Shown here: in pieces, positions 52,385 through 61,076 of the stretch
How the letters are laid out: every line of letters starts with the position of its first letter
Numbering within the stretch: the first letter of the stretch is position 1
DNA from: Zunongwangia atlantica 22II14-10F7
GTDB taxonomy: Bacteria > Bacteroidota > Bacteroidia > Flavobacteriales > Flavobacteriaceae
NCBI RefSeq assembly: GCF_002094855.1
Contig: NZ_ARYN01000009.1
Location: 148,778-212,777 of the forward strand
Direction: 5' to 3'
DNA length: 64,000 bases
Translations under genes and position numbers: made by a program
Notes under the pieces: model-generated
Databases searched by the model: none
What the model saw: the letters and a program-made list of their open reading frames with translations, nothing else
What the model was told of the DNA's origin: nothing

Positions 52385-53641
52385 TTACTTATTCAATTCT
52401 AAGCTAGCCAAAATAAATGGCCCTGTTCCTTTGGGATCGTTAGAACGAATTTTTTCATTCACATAATATTCAAAAGATGCATCGCGATAGGGGTCTCCGC
52501 CAAGACCCGCAACCGCACAACACTGGTTGAGATTTACAGTTCCGTCTTCTTCAACAGTGATTAAATTATCTAAAATTCCCTGATAGGTTTTTTCAGCTTC
52601 ATCTAAATATTTCTCTGGTAAATAACCATTATTAACAGCTTTAGCGAAAGTATATACAAACATAGACGATCCAGTAGCTTCAAGGTAATTCCCCTCTTTA
52701 TCACCTTTATCCAAAACCTGGTACCAAAGTCCGGTTTCCTGATCTTGAACTTTTAATAAAGCTTCAGCATAACTTTCTAAATAACCAATTATTTTTTCTC
52801 TTCCGGGATGATCTTCTGGCAAATAATCTAAAACATCGACCATTGCCATACCGTACCAACCCATTGCTCTAGACCAGAAATTTGGTGAAGTACCGGTTTC
52901 TTTGTTGGCCCATTTTTGCTCCTTACTCTCGTCCCAACCGTGATATAAGAGTCCGGTTTCTTCATCTAAAGTATGTTCCTGGATAAGATCGAACTGGCGT
53001 ACAATTTCGTCGTAAGCTTTCTGTGCTTCCTCATCTTCACTAAACATTTGGGTATAATGCGCATAAAAAGGTTCCGCCATATATAAACCATCTAACCACA
53101 TTTGGTGTGTATATCGTTTCTTATGCCAAAATCCTCCATCTGAAGTTTTTGGCTGGCCATCTAATTGCTTTCGTAAAGTATCAGCTGCTTTTTTAAAGCG
53201 ATCCTCTTTAGTTTTTGGATATAGATACAGTAAAACATCTCCAGATTTTATCATATCCAGATTATATTTTTCAATATCGTAAGTTTTTATAGTCCCATTA
53301 TCCTCTATTAAAACATCGGCATAATCATAAATATAATTATAATATTTTTCTTTTTTGGTTTGTTGAAAAACACCTTTAGCTGCTGTTAAAACCAAACCAT
53401 TAGTGTAACTCCATCTAGCTTTATCTACAAAATCCAGCTTTGATGCTTCTGGAAATCTTTTTATTTCTGAAAGCAACATACGCTCAGACCATTTAAGATC
53501 TTTTGAAATACCTTCTTTTGTAGTTTCAATATTAGATGTTTCAGCGGCATTTTTGTTTTCATTTTTGCATGAAAACATCACTAAAATAATCATTAAAATT
53601 GCTAGCGAACTTAAAGCAAGACTATATTCTCTTTTCTTCAT
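52385..53641 (-). CDS. GH105-like unsaturated glucuronyl/rhamnogalacturonyl hydrolase lipoprotein
   Basis: Lipoprotein, 418 aa, lipobox LVMFSC (acyl Cys25) followed by KNENKN, a Bacteroidota lipoprotein style that fits surface display (inference). The (alpha/alpha)6 barrel carries the GH105 signature HQMWLDGLYMAEPF (Asp184, corresponding to the YteR catalytic acid), NFWSRAMGWYGMAMVDVL and EATGSSMFVYTFAKAVNNGYL. It should remove the unsaturated end residue from lyase products outside or in the periplasm. Only about 1 bp separates it from the DUF4861 gene. It is the second GH105 in the arm, besides 43885-45006, so the two may differ in location or substrate. Confidence 0.91.
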   Translation of the reverse strand: MKKREYSLALSSLAILMIILVMFSCKNENKNAAETSNIETTKEGISKDLKWSERMLLSEIKRFPEASKLDFVDKARWSYTNGLVLTAAKGVFQQTKKEKYYNYIYDYADVLIEDNGTIKTYDIEKYNLDMIKSGDVLLYLYPKTKEDRFKKAADTLRKQLDGQPKTSDGGFWHKKRYTHQMWLDGLYMAEPFYAHYTQMFSEDEEAQKAYDEIVRQFDLIQEHTLDEETGLLYHGWDESKEQKWANKETGTSPNFWSRAMGWYGMAMVDVLDYLPEDHPGREKIIGYLESYAEALLKVQDQETGLWYQVLDKGDKEGNYLEATGSSMFVYTFAKAVNNGYLPEKYLDEAEKTYQGILDNLITVEEDGTVNLNQCCAVAGLGGDPYRDASFEYYVNEKIRSNDPKGTGPFILASLELNK

Positions 53642-53642
53642 T

Positions 53643-54674
53643 TTAATTTAATTTACCGTTTTCCTGAAGTGTATTTAAATGCTCATCTAAACTTTGCACA
53701 AATTCCTCTTCACTTGCCAATCCATTTTTTTCCTGCTCCCAGGCTGCTAAAATGTAATAGGAAACTGCATTTGTAGTTGGTTTAAAGATCACTAGATGAT
53801 CATGTGGCCCTTCCTGAATTTTTTCTACTTCTGAAGTTTTATAAAATATGGCCATACCCAATTGATCTTCGTCACTTACCAGTGTTTGTGTACCATAGGT
53901 TGCGATATAACCCCACTCGCCATCTTCACTCTTCTTCTCCGTTAAAGGAATATCTTCAAATTTTACAATTCCGGTAGTTAGCCCCTCTATTTCTGCGGAA
54001 GGTTTTAAATCTATCTTACTAAATCTTCCTTCAGGATAAATACTGAAAGTCGCATCCAAATCAATAGAATCTTCACCGGTTACCCAATCATCATAATCGA
54101 TGAAAACTGATGATTTTTTTTCGCTATTTTCTACTGAAGCTATTGTATTTCTTACGTTTCTAAAATGAGCAACAGAATCGTTCATGTATCTCCCATAACC
54201 GCCAAGTCCTACAGATCTTCCCGCTTTTAAAATATCCTGCCCCCATCCTGAGTCGTGGTGGTAATCTTCATAATTTTCCTGCCCAACATAAGGCAGCACA
54301 ATAGTATCTTCTTTCTTTCCCCAAATATCTATAGCATTTCTCCAATCCAGATAAAATCTAAATCCAACCTGGCTATTTTCCCATCCTGGCCCTTCGTACC
54401 GAATATAATAAGCATGATCGCTATGGCCTTCTGGCAACTGTAACGAATCGACATTCATAAACTCGCCACCACCAAATTTCTCTGGTTTCCAATCGTCACC
54501 TTTTCTAATAGATAACTCGGCGTAAGTTTTTGCATTTTTATCTGGTTTTTGCCAGGAAGTTTTGGTTTGCGATTCTTCAGTTTCAGTTTGAGTTTGGTCG
54601 TCTTTCTTTTGGTCTTTACAAGCAGTAAAGATCAAAATTGAGGCAAGAAAGGCTGGTAAAATAATTCTTTTCAT
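53643..54674 (-). CDS. DUF4861 family lipoprotein
   Basis: Lipoprotein of 343 aa (lipobox LIFTAC, then KDQKKDDQTQ). The mature protein matches DUF4861: YIRYEGPGWENSQVGFRFYLDWRNAIDIWGKK-like residues (YEGPGWENSQVGFR, YLDWRNAIDIWGK), LKAGRSVGLGGYGRY and FEDIPLTEKK. It is probably a beta-sandwich protein of the galactose-mutarotase-like type. DUF4861 genes occur repeatedly in pectin loci, but the activity is not known to me. It sits next to the lipoprotein GH105 (1-bp gap) and is the first gene of the long minus-strand run (52385-54674). Confidence 0.8.
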   Translation of the reverse strand: MKRIILPAFLASILIFTACKDQKKDDQTQTETEESQTKTSWQKPDKNAKTYAELSIRKGDDWKPEKFGGGEFMNVDSLQLPEGHSDHAYYIRYEGPGWENSQVGFRFYLDWRNAIDIWGKKEDTIVLPYVGQENYEDYHHDSGWGQDILKAGRSVGLGGYGRYMNDSVAHFRNVRNTIASVENSEKKSSVFIDYDDWVTGEDSIDLDATFSIYPEGRFSKIDLKPSAEIEGLTTGIVKFEDIPLTEKKSEDGEWGYIATYGTQTLVSDEDQLGMAIFYKTSEVEKIQEGPHDHLVIFKPTTNAVSYYILAAWEQEKNGLASEEEFVQSLDEHLNTLQENGKLN

Positions 54675-54706
54675 AATTTACTGGTTTTGGATAGGTATAA
54701 AGTCAA

Positions 54707-54734
54707 AGAGAAGCGTGTATTTACATGCTCCTCT
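54707..54734 (-). terminator. Hairpin between DUF4861 and CarboxypepD-like genes
   Basis: AGAGAAGCGTGT (54707-54718) pairs with ACATGCTCCTCT (54723-54734) with one mismatch, one G-T pair and an ATTT loop. The minus-strand product continues TTTGACTTTA, a U-rich tail. It lies 73 bp past the stop of the gene at 54807 and 33 bp upstream of the DUF4861 start, so it may be a partial terminator or attenuator between them. Confidence 0.5.
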
Positions 54735-54806
54735 TGTGACTAACCAATCAACTTAAAATAATCTAAACATCTACTAACTTAAATAGGATACTGTTTAAAG
54801 TTCGAT

Positions 54807-55211
54807 TTATTTCTCTATTTTGATAATGCGGGTTTTAGGTTTATTCTTTTTATTAGCATAACTCAGTTTAACCGTATCTTCTTGCAAATCTTCTTCTTTT
54901 TGAAGCTTTAATTGAAAATCTGCTTCTTTTGAAGTATCAATCGTTTTCGTAGTAAAACCAATATAATTAACTACAACTTTAGAATCTGCCGGAATATGCA
55001 TTTCAAAATTTCCCTTGGCATCGGTAGTACTTCCATAAGCAGTATTAGGAACAAAAAGATTTACGCCTTTCAGGGCCTTTCCTTCTTCTGAAGTAACGGT
55101 ACCAGATATAGTTTTAAATTCCTGTGCATTTATTTGGTTAAACAAACCCATCCCCAGCATTACTAAAAATACCATTAAAAATTTGCTGTAATTTCTATCA
55201 TTCTTTCTCAT
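54807..55211 (-). CDS. Orphan CarboxypepD_reg-like exported protein
   Basis: Exported protein of 134 aa (signal peptide about 1-29, ending INAQ) consisting of a single carboxypeptidase regulatory-like beta-sandwich domain: TISGTVTSEEGKALKGVNLFVPNT, then GSTTDAKGNFEMHIPADSKVVVNYIGF. This module normally heads SusC-type TonB-dependent transporters, but here it stands alone with a short basic tail (KKNKPKTRIIKIEK). No SusC or SusD gene is present. It could be a truncated SusC remnant, a binding or assembly factor, or a standalone family. The GH28 gene precedes it by 52 bp. Confidence 0.75.
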   Translation of the reverse strand: MRKNDRNYSKFLMVFLVMLGMGLFNQINAQEFKTISGTVTSEEGKALKGVNLFVPNTAYGSTTDAKGNFEMHIPADSKVVVNYIGFTTKTIDTSKEADFQLKLQKEEDLQEDTVKLSYANKKNKPKTRIIKIEK

Positions 55212-55263
55212 CGTTCATCCAGATTAATTAATTAGTAATTTATTTTTTGTAGTTAATATAGAA

Positions 55264-56706
55264 CTACATTTTTTCGCCATTGATGATTACATTTTCGTAA
55301 TTGACAGGATCTGCATCAGTAATTTTTTCAGCAGTATCTGCACCATCAATAGTTATATTTTTAAGATTAATATTTGAAACTTTAGATCCTTCACGGCCAG
55401 CGATTAAAATTCCGTATTTACCTGCATTTTTCACCGTCACGTCTTCCATGTAAATATTAGAGATTTCAGGAAAAAATTCTCCATCCTGATTATCATAAAT
55501 TCCGTAGTGAAGATTTACTTTAAGCATGGCTTCTTTTACCTGGCCAACCTTTACGTTTTTCACATAAACGCCATCTACAAAACCTCCTCTTAAAGTATTG
55601 GTCTTAATCCTAATGGCTCTATCTAAATTTGGACTATCCATCGTACAGTTTCTAACAAATACATTTCGTACACCGGCTGAAATCTCACTTCCCATCACTA
55701 CTCCACCGTGGCCATCTTTCATTTCGCAATCCTCTACGATGATGTTTTCACTAGGAATATTTACCCGGCGGCCGTCGTTATTTCTACCAGATTTAATGGC
55801 TATACAGTCGTCTCCTGTATTAAACAAACAGTTCTTAATATGTACATTCTTAGCATATTCTGGATCACAACCATCATTATTTGGACCATGGCTATTTACG
55901 GTCACACCATCTACCGTGATATTATTCGATTTTATAGGATGAATTACCCAAAATGGTGCATTGGTAAAAGTCACTCCTTGAACGAGAACGTTTTCGCAAC
56001 TAAAGGACTCAAAGAAAGTAGGACGTAATTGATGTCCCTCTCCAAAAACACGATCTGCAACAGGAGTACCCTCTTCATTCATTTTTCTTAATGAAGGTAA
56101 GTTATGATCATCTTTTTGTTGCGGTGTTCCCTCTTTATGCCCGTATCTTTCGGCACCACACCACGGCCACCAGTTTTCATTATCGGCCTGCCCGTTAAAT
56201 GTACCTTTGCCTGTCACGGCAATATTTTCCTGTTCGAAAGCATAAATTAACGGCGAATAATTCATTAGCTCTACACCTTCGTAAGAAGTATGTACCACTG
56301 GCAAATAATCCTGCTTTTCTTTGCTGAACAATACTTCTGCTCCTTCTTCTAAGTGAAGGTTTACGTTACTTTTTAAATGAATTGGCCCGGTTAGAAATTT
56401 CCCTGAAGGAACAATTACCATCCCGCCTCCTGCTTCGTTACAGGCTGCGATGGCTTTTTTAAAAGCTTCAGAATTTTTTGTTGTTCCATCGGCAACCGCA
56501 CCATAATCGAGTACATTAAATTCTTTATCCTGAAATTGTGGAATTTTGATCTCTTTTAAAATGGCTTCAGCTTTATCCCATCCTTCCAAATCCTGGATTT
56601 CCTCTGTTTTAACTTCAGCAACATTTTCACTTTCCTTTTTTTCATTTTTACATGAAAACAGGATAGCACAGGATGCAAAAATCAATATTCTTAATCTTGA
56701 AATCAT
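55264..56706 (-). CDS. GH28 polygalacturonase lipoprotein
   Basis: Lipoprotein of 480 aa (lipobox AILFSC, acyl Cys19, then KNEKKE). A right-handed beta-helix of family GH28 with all hallmark sites: NNDG (Asp278), GDD (Asp299, Asp300), DGHGG (His333) and RIK (Arg366-Lys368). This is the classical endo/exo-polygalacturonase set, in contrast with the other GH28 at 47838, which lacks the Arg. It is first in transcription order on the minus strand next to the LacI gene, and an operator-like palindrome at 56734-56747 lies 28 bp before its start. Confidence 0.93.
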   Translation of the reverse strand: MISRLRILIFASCAILFSCKNEKKESENVAEVKTEEIQDLEGWDKAEAILKEIKIPQFQDKEFNVLDYGAVADGTTKNSEAFKKAIAACNEAGGGMVIVPSGKFLTGPIHLKSNVNLHLEEGAEVLFSKEKQDYLPVVHTSYEGVELMNYSPLIYAFEQENIAVTGKGTFNGQADNENWWPWCGAERYGHKEGTPQQKDDHNLPSLRKMNEEGTPVADRVFGEGHQLRPTFFESFSCENVLVQGVTFTNAPFWVIHPIKSNNITVDGVTVNSHGPNNDGCDPEYAKNVHIKNCLFNTGDDCIAIKSGRNNDGRRVNIPSENIIVEDCEMKDGHGGVVMGSEISAGVRNVFVRNCTMDSPNLDRAIRIKTNTLRGGFVDGVYVKNVKVGQVKEAMLKVNLHYGIYDNQDGEFFPEISNIYMEDVTVKNAGKYGILIAGREGSKVSNINLKNITIDGADTAEKITDADPVNYENVIINGEKM

Positions 56707-56733
56707 AAATTATTAAAATTACAGGTATATTTT

Positions 56734-56747
56734 TGTAATCGATTGCA
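56734..56747. promoter_or_regulatory. Candidate LacI-family operator in the divergent GH28/lacI gap
   Basis: TGTAATCGATTGCA is a near-perfect 14-bp palindrome with a central CG (one mismatched pair), the general form of LacI-family operators (compare NAATCGATTN). It lies 28 bp upstream of the GH28 start and about 197 bp before the LacI start at 56944. A TATTTTTG box at 56728-56735 overlaps it. A perfect GTAATCGATTAC copy also occurs inside uxaB at 59906-59917. Binding by the neighbouring LacI protein is inferred. Confidence 0.5.
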
Positions 56748-56943
56748 CTAATTTAAAGTTTAATTATCAATATGCCAAAAAATTCAACTTAAAAATAAAC
56801 ATTTTCTAGTTATGAAGTTTAAAAATAATAGATAATTACCTTTTAAACACCCATAATACCTAGAAGGTACTCTGGTTTTTAAATCTAATTCTTATATTGT
56901 GAAATATTTTATTCGAAATAAATTTAATACTACTTCACACTAA

Positions 56944-57966
56944 ATGGCTGAAAAAGTTACCATTTATGATATTTCTAAAAAGCTTAAAATAAGTGCAGCA
57001 ACGGTCTCACGAGCATTAAATGATAATCCTAAGATTAGTGCAAAAACACGTGAGCTGGTTTTAAAGACCGCTGCAGAAATGAATTACAAGCAAAATAGAT
57101 TGGCGCAGGCTTTAAAAAGTGGTCGTACCAATAATGTTGGGGTTATTGTGCCGTATATTAACAGGAGCTTTTTTTCTAGTGTAATTCGTGGTATCGAAGA
57201 AGAACTTTCTCCGCATGGTTATCATGTAATTATTTGCCAGACTCATGAAGATGTGAATAATGAAATTAAGCAAATTGATACGCTTTTAAATACTCAGGTA
57301 GACGGTATATTTATGTCGGTTGCTAAAACCACACAAGATACTTCTCACATAAAAAAAGCACTTGCTGAAAATACACCTTTAGTATTTTTTGATCGTAAAA
57401 AAGAAGTAAAAGGTCTAAGCTCTGTAGTGATAGATGATTTTAGAGGAGGTTATCTTGCTACTGAACATTTAATTAAACAAGGTTGTAAAAAAATTGCTCA
57501 TTTTTCTGGCGATCTTAATGTTGAAATCTATAAAAACAGGCATCAGGGTTATCTAAAAGCTTTGAAAGATAATGGAATCACACCTTTAAAGCGTTTTAGT
57601 CTTCAGGTAAATAGTAAACTGGAATCGGGAATTTCAGCAATTAAAGACTTATGGGAGTTTGATGAAAAACCAGATGCTATTTTTTCTTCCAGTGATTATG
57701 CTGCTTTAGGCGCTATTCAGGAATTAAAACAAATGGGAATTAAGATTCCAGAAGACGTTTGTGTGGTTGGTTTTAGTAATGAGCCTTTTACAAAATATAT
57801 GGAGCTTCCTATTACTTCTGTAGATCAAACTCCGCTTGAAATGGGAAAGATAGCTGCTCAGGTATTTTTGGAACAAATAGAAGGAAGCCAGACACTTACT
57901 GTAGAAAAGCAAGTTATACTGGCTCCCAAACTTTTTGTTAGAAATTCTTCTAATAGGAATTTATAA
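56944..57966 (+). CDS. LacI-family transcriptional regulator of the pectin locus
   Basis: DNA-binding regulator, 340 aa. The N-terminal helix-turn-helix with hinge reads TIYDISKKLKISAATVSRAL and continues into NYKQNRLAQALKSGR. The periplasmic-binding-protein-like effector domain follows (NNVGVIVPYINRSFFSSVIRG, VDGIFMSVAKTT, GCKKIAHFSGDLN, AIFSSSDYAALGAIQEL). It is divergent from the GH28/pectin genes and convergent with uxaA, overlapping its stop by 6 bp. By analogy with uronate regulators, its ligand may be a galacturonate or KDG-pathway intermediate (inference). Confidence 0.93.
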   Translation: MAEKVTIYDISKKLKISAATVSRALNDNPKISAKTRELVLKTAAEMNYKQNRLAQALKSGRTNNVGVIVPYINRSFFSSVIRGIEEELSPHGYHVIICQTHEDVNNEIKQIDTLLNTQVDGIFMSVAKTTQDTSHIKKALAENTPLVFFDRKKEVKGLSSVVIDDFRGGYLATEHLIKQGCKKIAHFSGDLNVEIYKNRHQGYLKALKDNGITPLKRFSLQVNSKLESGISAIKDLWEFDEKPDAIFSSSDYAALGAIQELKQMGIKIPEDVCVVGFSNEPFTKYMELPITSVDQTPLEMGKIAAQVFLEQIEGSQTLTVEKQVILAPKLFVRNSSNRNL

Positions 57967-59577
57967 AGAAACGCCGCGTTTCCACGGAATAAAATCGTTT
58001 TGATTATTTTGATCGGCCTTAGCTATGGTTTCTCCACTAGCTACTGCGATAATATATTCTAAGATCTCTTCTCCCATCTCTTCGATGGTCTTTTCTCCTT
58101 TAATTACGGCTCCAGTATCGATATCTATAATATCTGGCATCCTACCTGCTAAAATCGAATTAGAAGCTACTTTAATTACGGGAGCAATGGGATTACCTGT
58201 TGGTGTTCCTAAACCTGTTGTAAATACCACAACATTAGCACCAGAGCCCACCATGGCCGTTGTACTCTCTACATCATTACCCGGCGTACAAAGCAAGTTT
58301 AAACCTGGTTTTGTAACATATTCACCATAATCTAAAATATCCTGAATTGGTGAAGTTCCTCCTTTTTTCGCTGCTCCGGCAGACTTCATCGCATCAGTAA
58401 TTAAACCATCTTTGATGTTTCCTGGAGACGGATTCATATCGAATCCCGAACCAGAAGCTTCAGCAGCATCTTCGTAGGCTCGCATTAATTCTAGAAATCT
58501 TTTCGCTTTTTCGTCATCAACACAACGATTCACTAACTCCTGCTCTACTCCGCATAACTCCGGAAATTCAGATAAAATTGGAGAACCGCCCAGAGCCGAA
58601 AGTAAATCTGAAGCATATCCTAAAGATGGATTTGCTGAAATTCCTGAAAAGCCATCTGAGCCACCACATTCTAAACCTAATTTTAGTTTAGATAATGGAG
58701 CCGGTTTTCGTTGAATTTCGTTCGCTTTTTTAATTCCGTCGAAAGATTCCCGAATAATCTTATTCAGCATATCATCAATGGTTCCTTCCTGCTGCTGCTC
58801 ATAAATTAAAATTGGTTTCTTCAAATCTGGATTAATGGTATCCATCGCTTTTTGAAAAATATCGATTTGAAGATTCTGGCAGCCTAAACTTAGTACCGTC
58901 GCACCAGCTACATTAGGATTGTTTACGTATCCCGCCAACAGTTTGGCTAAGGAAACCGAATCCTGACGAATACCGCCACAACCTCCCTGGTGAGTGATAA
59001 AACGAACCTCGATATTATCGAATATTGCATCCTCTTCTTCAGGCTCTTCTTCGCTGAGTTCGATATTATTTCCGCTAATTAAATTCCGTAGTAATTTTCG
59101 CTGTTTACTGGATTTATGAAAGGAAAGTTCTTTTTCAAAAACATCTTTTAGCAATTCTACATTTCGGTTCTCACAAAAGACTAACGGAAAAAACAACCAA
59201 GTATTTGCAGTTCCCACCTGTCCATCTTCACGATGATATCCCAAAAAGGTTCTGTCTTTCCATTTAGAAATATCTGGCGCAGTGTACGAAACAGTTTCTG
59301 TTCTACCAGTAGTGGTACTGGCTTGATGTTTTACATTATCTACAGTAAGCACATCTCCTTTTTTAATAGTTTCAGTAGCTTTTCCTACTAAAACACCGTA
59401 CATATAAATCTTACTTTCTGGCTCTAGATCGACCATTGTGATCTTATGTTTTGCCTTTACATCTGAAAGTATGATAACATCTTCCCCTTCAAAATTTATG
59501 CTATCACCCTGCCAAAGATCGGTTAAGGCAATCGCCACATTATCCTGTGGATGTACTTTTATTAGTTTGCTCTTCAT
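57961..59577 (-). CDS. uxaA: Altronate dehydratase UxaA
   Basis: Cytosolic enzyme of the galacturonate isomerase pathway, converting D-altronate to 2-keto-3-deoxygluconate, 538 aa. The N-terminal SAF domain (residues about 1-85) and the larger UxaA domain are fused in one chain, as in E. coli UxaA. Conserved Cys-containing stretches include THQGGCGGIRQDS, VLSLGCQN and LECGGSDGFSGI. It overlaps the LacI gene's 3' end by six bases, tail to tail, and is 32 bp downstream of the uxaB gene. The partner kinase KdgK is not in the window. Confidence 0.95.
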   Translation of the reverse strand: MKSKLIKVHPQDNVAIALTDLWQGDSINFEGEDVIILSDVKAKHKITMVDLEPESKIYMYGVLVGKATETIKKGDVLTVDNVKHQASTTTGRTETVSYTAPDISKWKDRTFLGYHREDGQVGTANTWLFFPLVFCENRNVELLKDVFEKELSFHKSSKQRKLLRNLISGNNIELSEEEPEEEDAIFDNIEVRFITHQGGCGGIRQDSVSLAKLLAGYVNNPNVAGATVLSLGCQNLQIDIFQKAMDTINPDLKKPILIYEQQQEGTIDDMLNKIIRESFDGIKKANEIQRKPAPLSKLKLGLECGGSDGFSGISANPSLGYASDLLSALGGSPILSEFPELCGVEQELVNRCVDDEKAKRFLELMRAYEDAAEASGSGFDMNPSPGNIKDGLITDAMKSAGAAKKGGTSPIQDILDYGEYVTKPGLNLLCTPGNDVESTTAMVGSGANVVVFTTGLGTPTGNPIAPVIKVASNSILAGRMPDIIDIDTGAVIKGEKTIEEMGEEILEYIIAVASGETIAKADQNNQNDFIPWKRGVSL

Positions 59578-59609
59578 CCTTCTAATTTTTTATGCTGAAA
59601 ATGTTGAGG

Positions 59610-61061
59610 CTAAACCTTAGCTTTTTCAGTAAAATTTTTATATCCTTCTTCTATACCTTTAGATTCTATAAGTTCTAAGGCTAGTGCTACTTTATCCTGA
59701 AGCTCTGGAACTGTAGTTAAATCTACGTCCCAAAACTTTTCGTTACTTAATATGGCATAGCTAATCTCTTGATAACTATGATTCTCCCAAATTCGTTTAA
59801 TTTCATTAATCACAGATTCATCATCGTTTACTGGTAAAATCTGGTTATTCCAATCGCCTCTGTAAAATCTTATTAAACAAGCAAATGCGAATACTAAATG
59901 CAAAGGTAATCGATTACAGTTTGTTTGAAAAACAAGTAAACTTGGCAATACTCTCACTTTAAATTTAGAAATTGAATTTAGCGCGATACTGGCCAGCTGA
60001 TGTTTTATAAATGGATTTCTGAAACGATCTAAAACCTCTTCAGCAAATGTTTTTAATTCTTCTTCTGAAAGTGATAAAGTTGGTATAATTTCTTTGAAAA
60101 TAGCTTCTTTTACGAAAGCTCCGGTGAATGAATCGTCTACGGTTTCTTTTACAGTTTCATTTCCGTAGAGTATAGAAAATGGAACCATCGTAGTATGCGC
60201 TCCATTCAAGATTCTAACTTTTCTTGTTCGATATGGCTGCATATCTTTAACCACCACAATATTCTCGTCGACCTTATCAAAAGGAATCTTAGCTTTTAGC
60301 TTCTCGTCTCCCTCGATCACCCACAGTAAAAAAACTTCAGCAGAAACAATTAATTTATCTTCAAATTCAAGCTGACTCTGGTAGGATTCGATATCATCTT
60401 TTGGATATCCAGGAACAATACGATCTACCAAAGTGTTATGAAAACTATTACTGTTATCGATCCAGGAAATAAATTCATCTTCTAATTGCCATAATTGGGC
60501 ATATTGGAGGATAATTTTTTTCAAGGTATCGGCATTGTAATTAATCAATTCACACGGAATTATAGTTAATCCTTTTGAAGCATCTGCATTAAAATGTTTG
60601 AATCTTCTATACAGTAAAGCCGTTAATTTTGCCGGAAAACTTTTATGCGGAGTACCTTCTAGTGTATCTGAATCGTCATAAGCTATCCCAGCTTCAGTAG
60701 TATTCGAAATAATAAATTCCAGGCTTTCTTCTTCAGCTAATTTTAGATATTCTTCGTAATCTTTATAAGGATTTATTCCTTTCTGAATACAGGAGATAGT
60801 TCGTTGCTGCTGAATTTCTTCTCCTTGTTTCACCCCTTTCATAAAAAGGTTATATAAACCGTCCTGATCATTCAGCATTTCAACTAATCCACCAGCTAAA
60901 GGCTGAATTACTGCAACACCAGCATTGAAATTAGCTTCCTTGTTCAATTTATCTATAACATAATCTACAAAAGCGCGAAGAAAATTTCCTTCCCCAAACT
61001 GAACTACCTTAATTGGTAAAGCCTCTGTAAGTTTTGCGTTTTCTCGAGTTAATTTTTCCAT
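59610..61061 (-). CDS. uxaB: Tagaturonate reductase UxaB
   Basis: Cytosolic NADH-dependent oxidoreductase of the mannitol-dehydrogenase family, 483 aa, converting D-tagaturonate to D-altronate. The nucleotide-binding motif VVQFGEGNFLRAF is at residues 19-31 and the family's catalytic segment is KVRILNGAHTTM with Lys, Asn and His. It is upstream of uxaA (32-bp gap) and downstream of the TRAP genes (15-bp gap). The coding sequence contains a perfect 12-bp GTAATCGATTAC palindrome (59906-59917), identical in core to the candidate LacI operator. Confidence 0.94.
   Translation of the reverse strand: MEKLTRENAKLTEALPIKVVQFGEGNFLRAFVDYVIDKLNKEANFNAGVAVIQPLAGGLVEMLNDQDGLYNLFMKGVKQGEEIQQQRTISCIQKGINPYKDYEEYLKLAEEESLEFIISNTTEAGIAYDDSDTLEGTPHKSFPAKLTALLYRRFKHFNADASKGLTIIPCELINYNADTLKKIILQYAQLWQLEDEFISWIDNSNSFHNTLVDRIVPGYPKDDIESYQSQLEFEDKLIVSAEVFLLWVIEGDEKLKAKIPFDKVDENIVVVKDMQPYRTRKVRILNGAHTTMVPFSILYGNETVKETVDDSFTGAFVKEAIFKEIIPTLSLSEEELKTFAEEVLDRFRNPFIKHQLASIALNSISKFKVRVLPSLLVFQTNCNRLPLHLVFAFACLIRFYRGDWNNQILPVNDDESVINEIKRIWENHSYQEISYAILSNEKFWDVDLTTVPELQDKVALALELIESKGIEEGYKNFTEKAKV
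59906..59917. promoter_or_regulatory. Operator-like palindrome inside uxaB
   Basis: GTAATCGATTAC is a perfect 12-bp palindrome matching the core of the candidate LacI operator at 56734-56747. It lies about 1.1 kb into uxaB. It could be an intragenic operator or a chance match: a TAATCGATTA palindrome also occurs at about 25223-25232 beside an unrelated gene. Confidence 0.25.
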
Positions 61062-61076
61062 CTTTAAATTCTTATC

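Noticed and set aside
52385..53641. Calling this lipoprotein a plain cellulase or GH88
   Set aside because: The HQMWLDGLYMAEPF motif and pectin context fit GH105. GH88 remains related but less likely.
56728..56735. TATTTTTG as the lacI promoter -7 box
   Set aside because: It fits the degenerate consensus but would leave a leader of about 200 nt and has no -33 TTG at 19-base spacing, so it is noted only within the operator entry.
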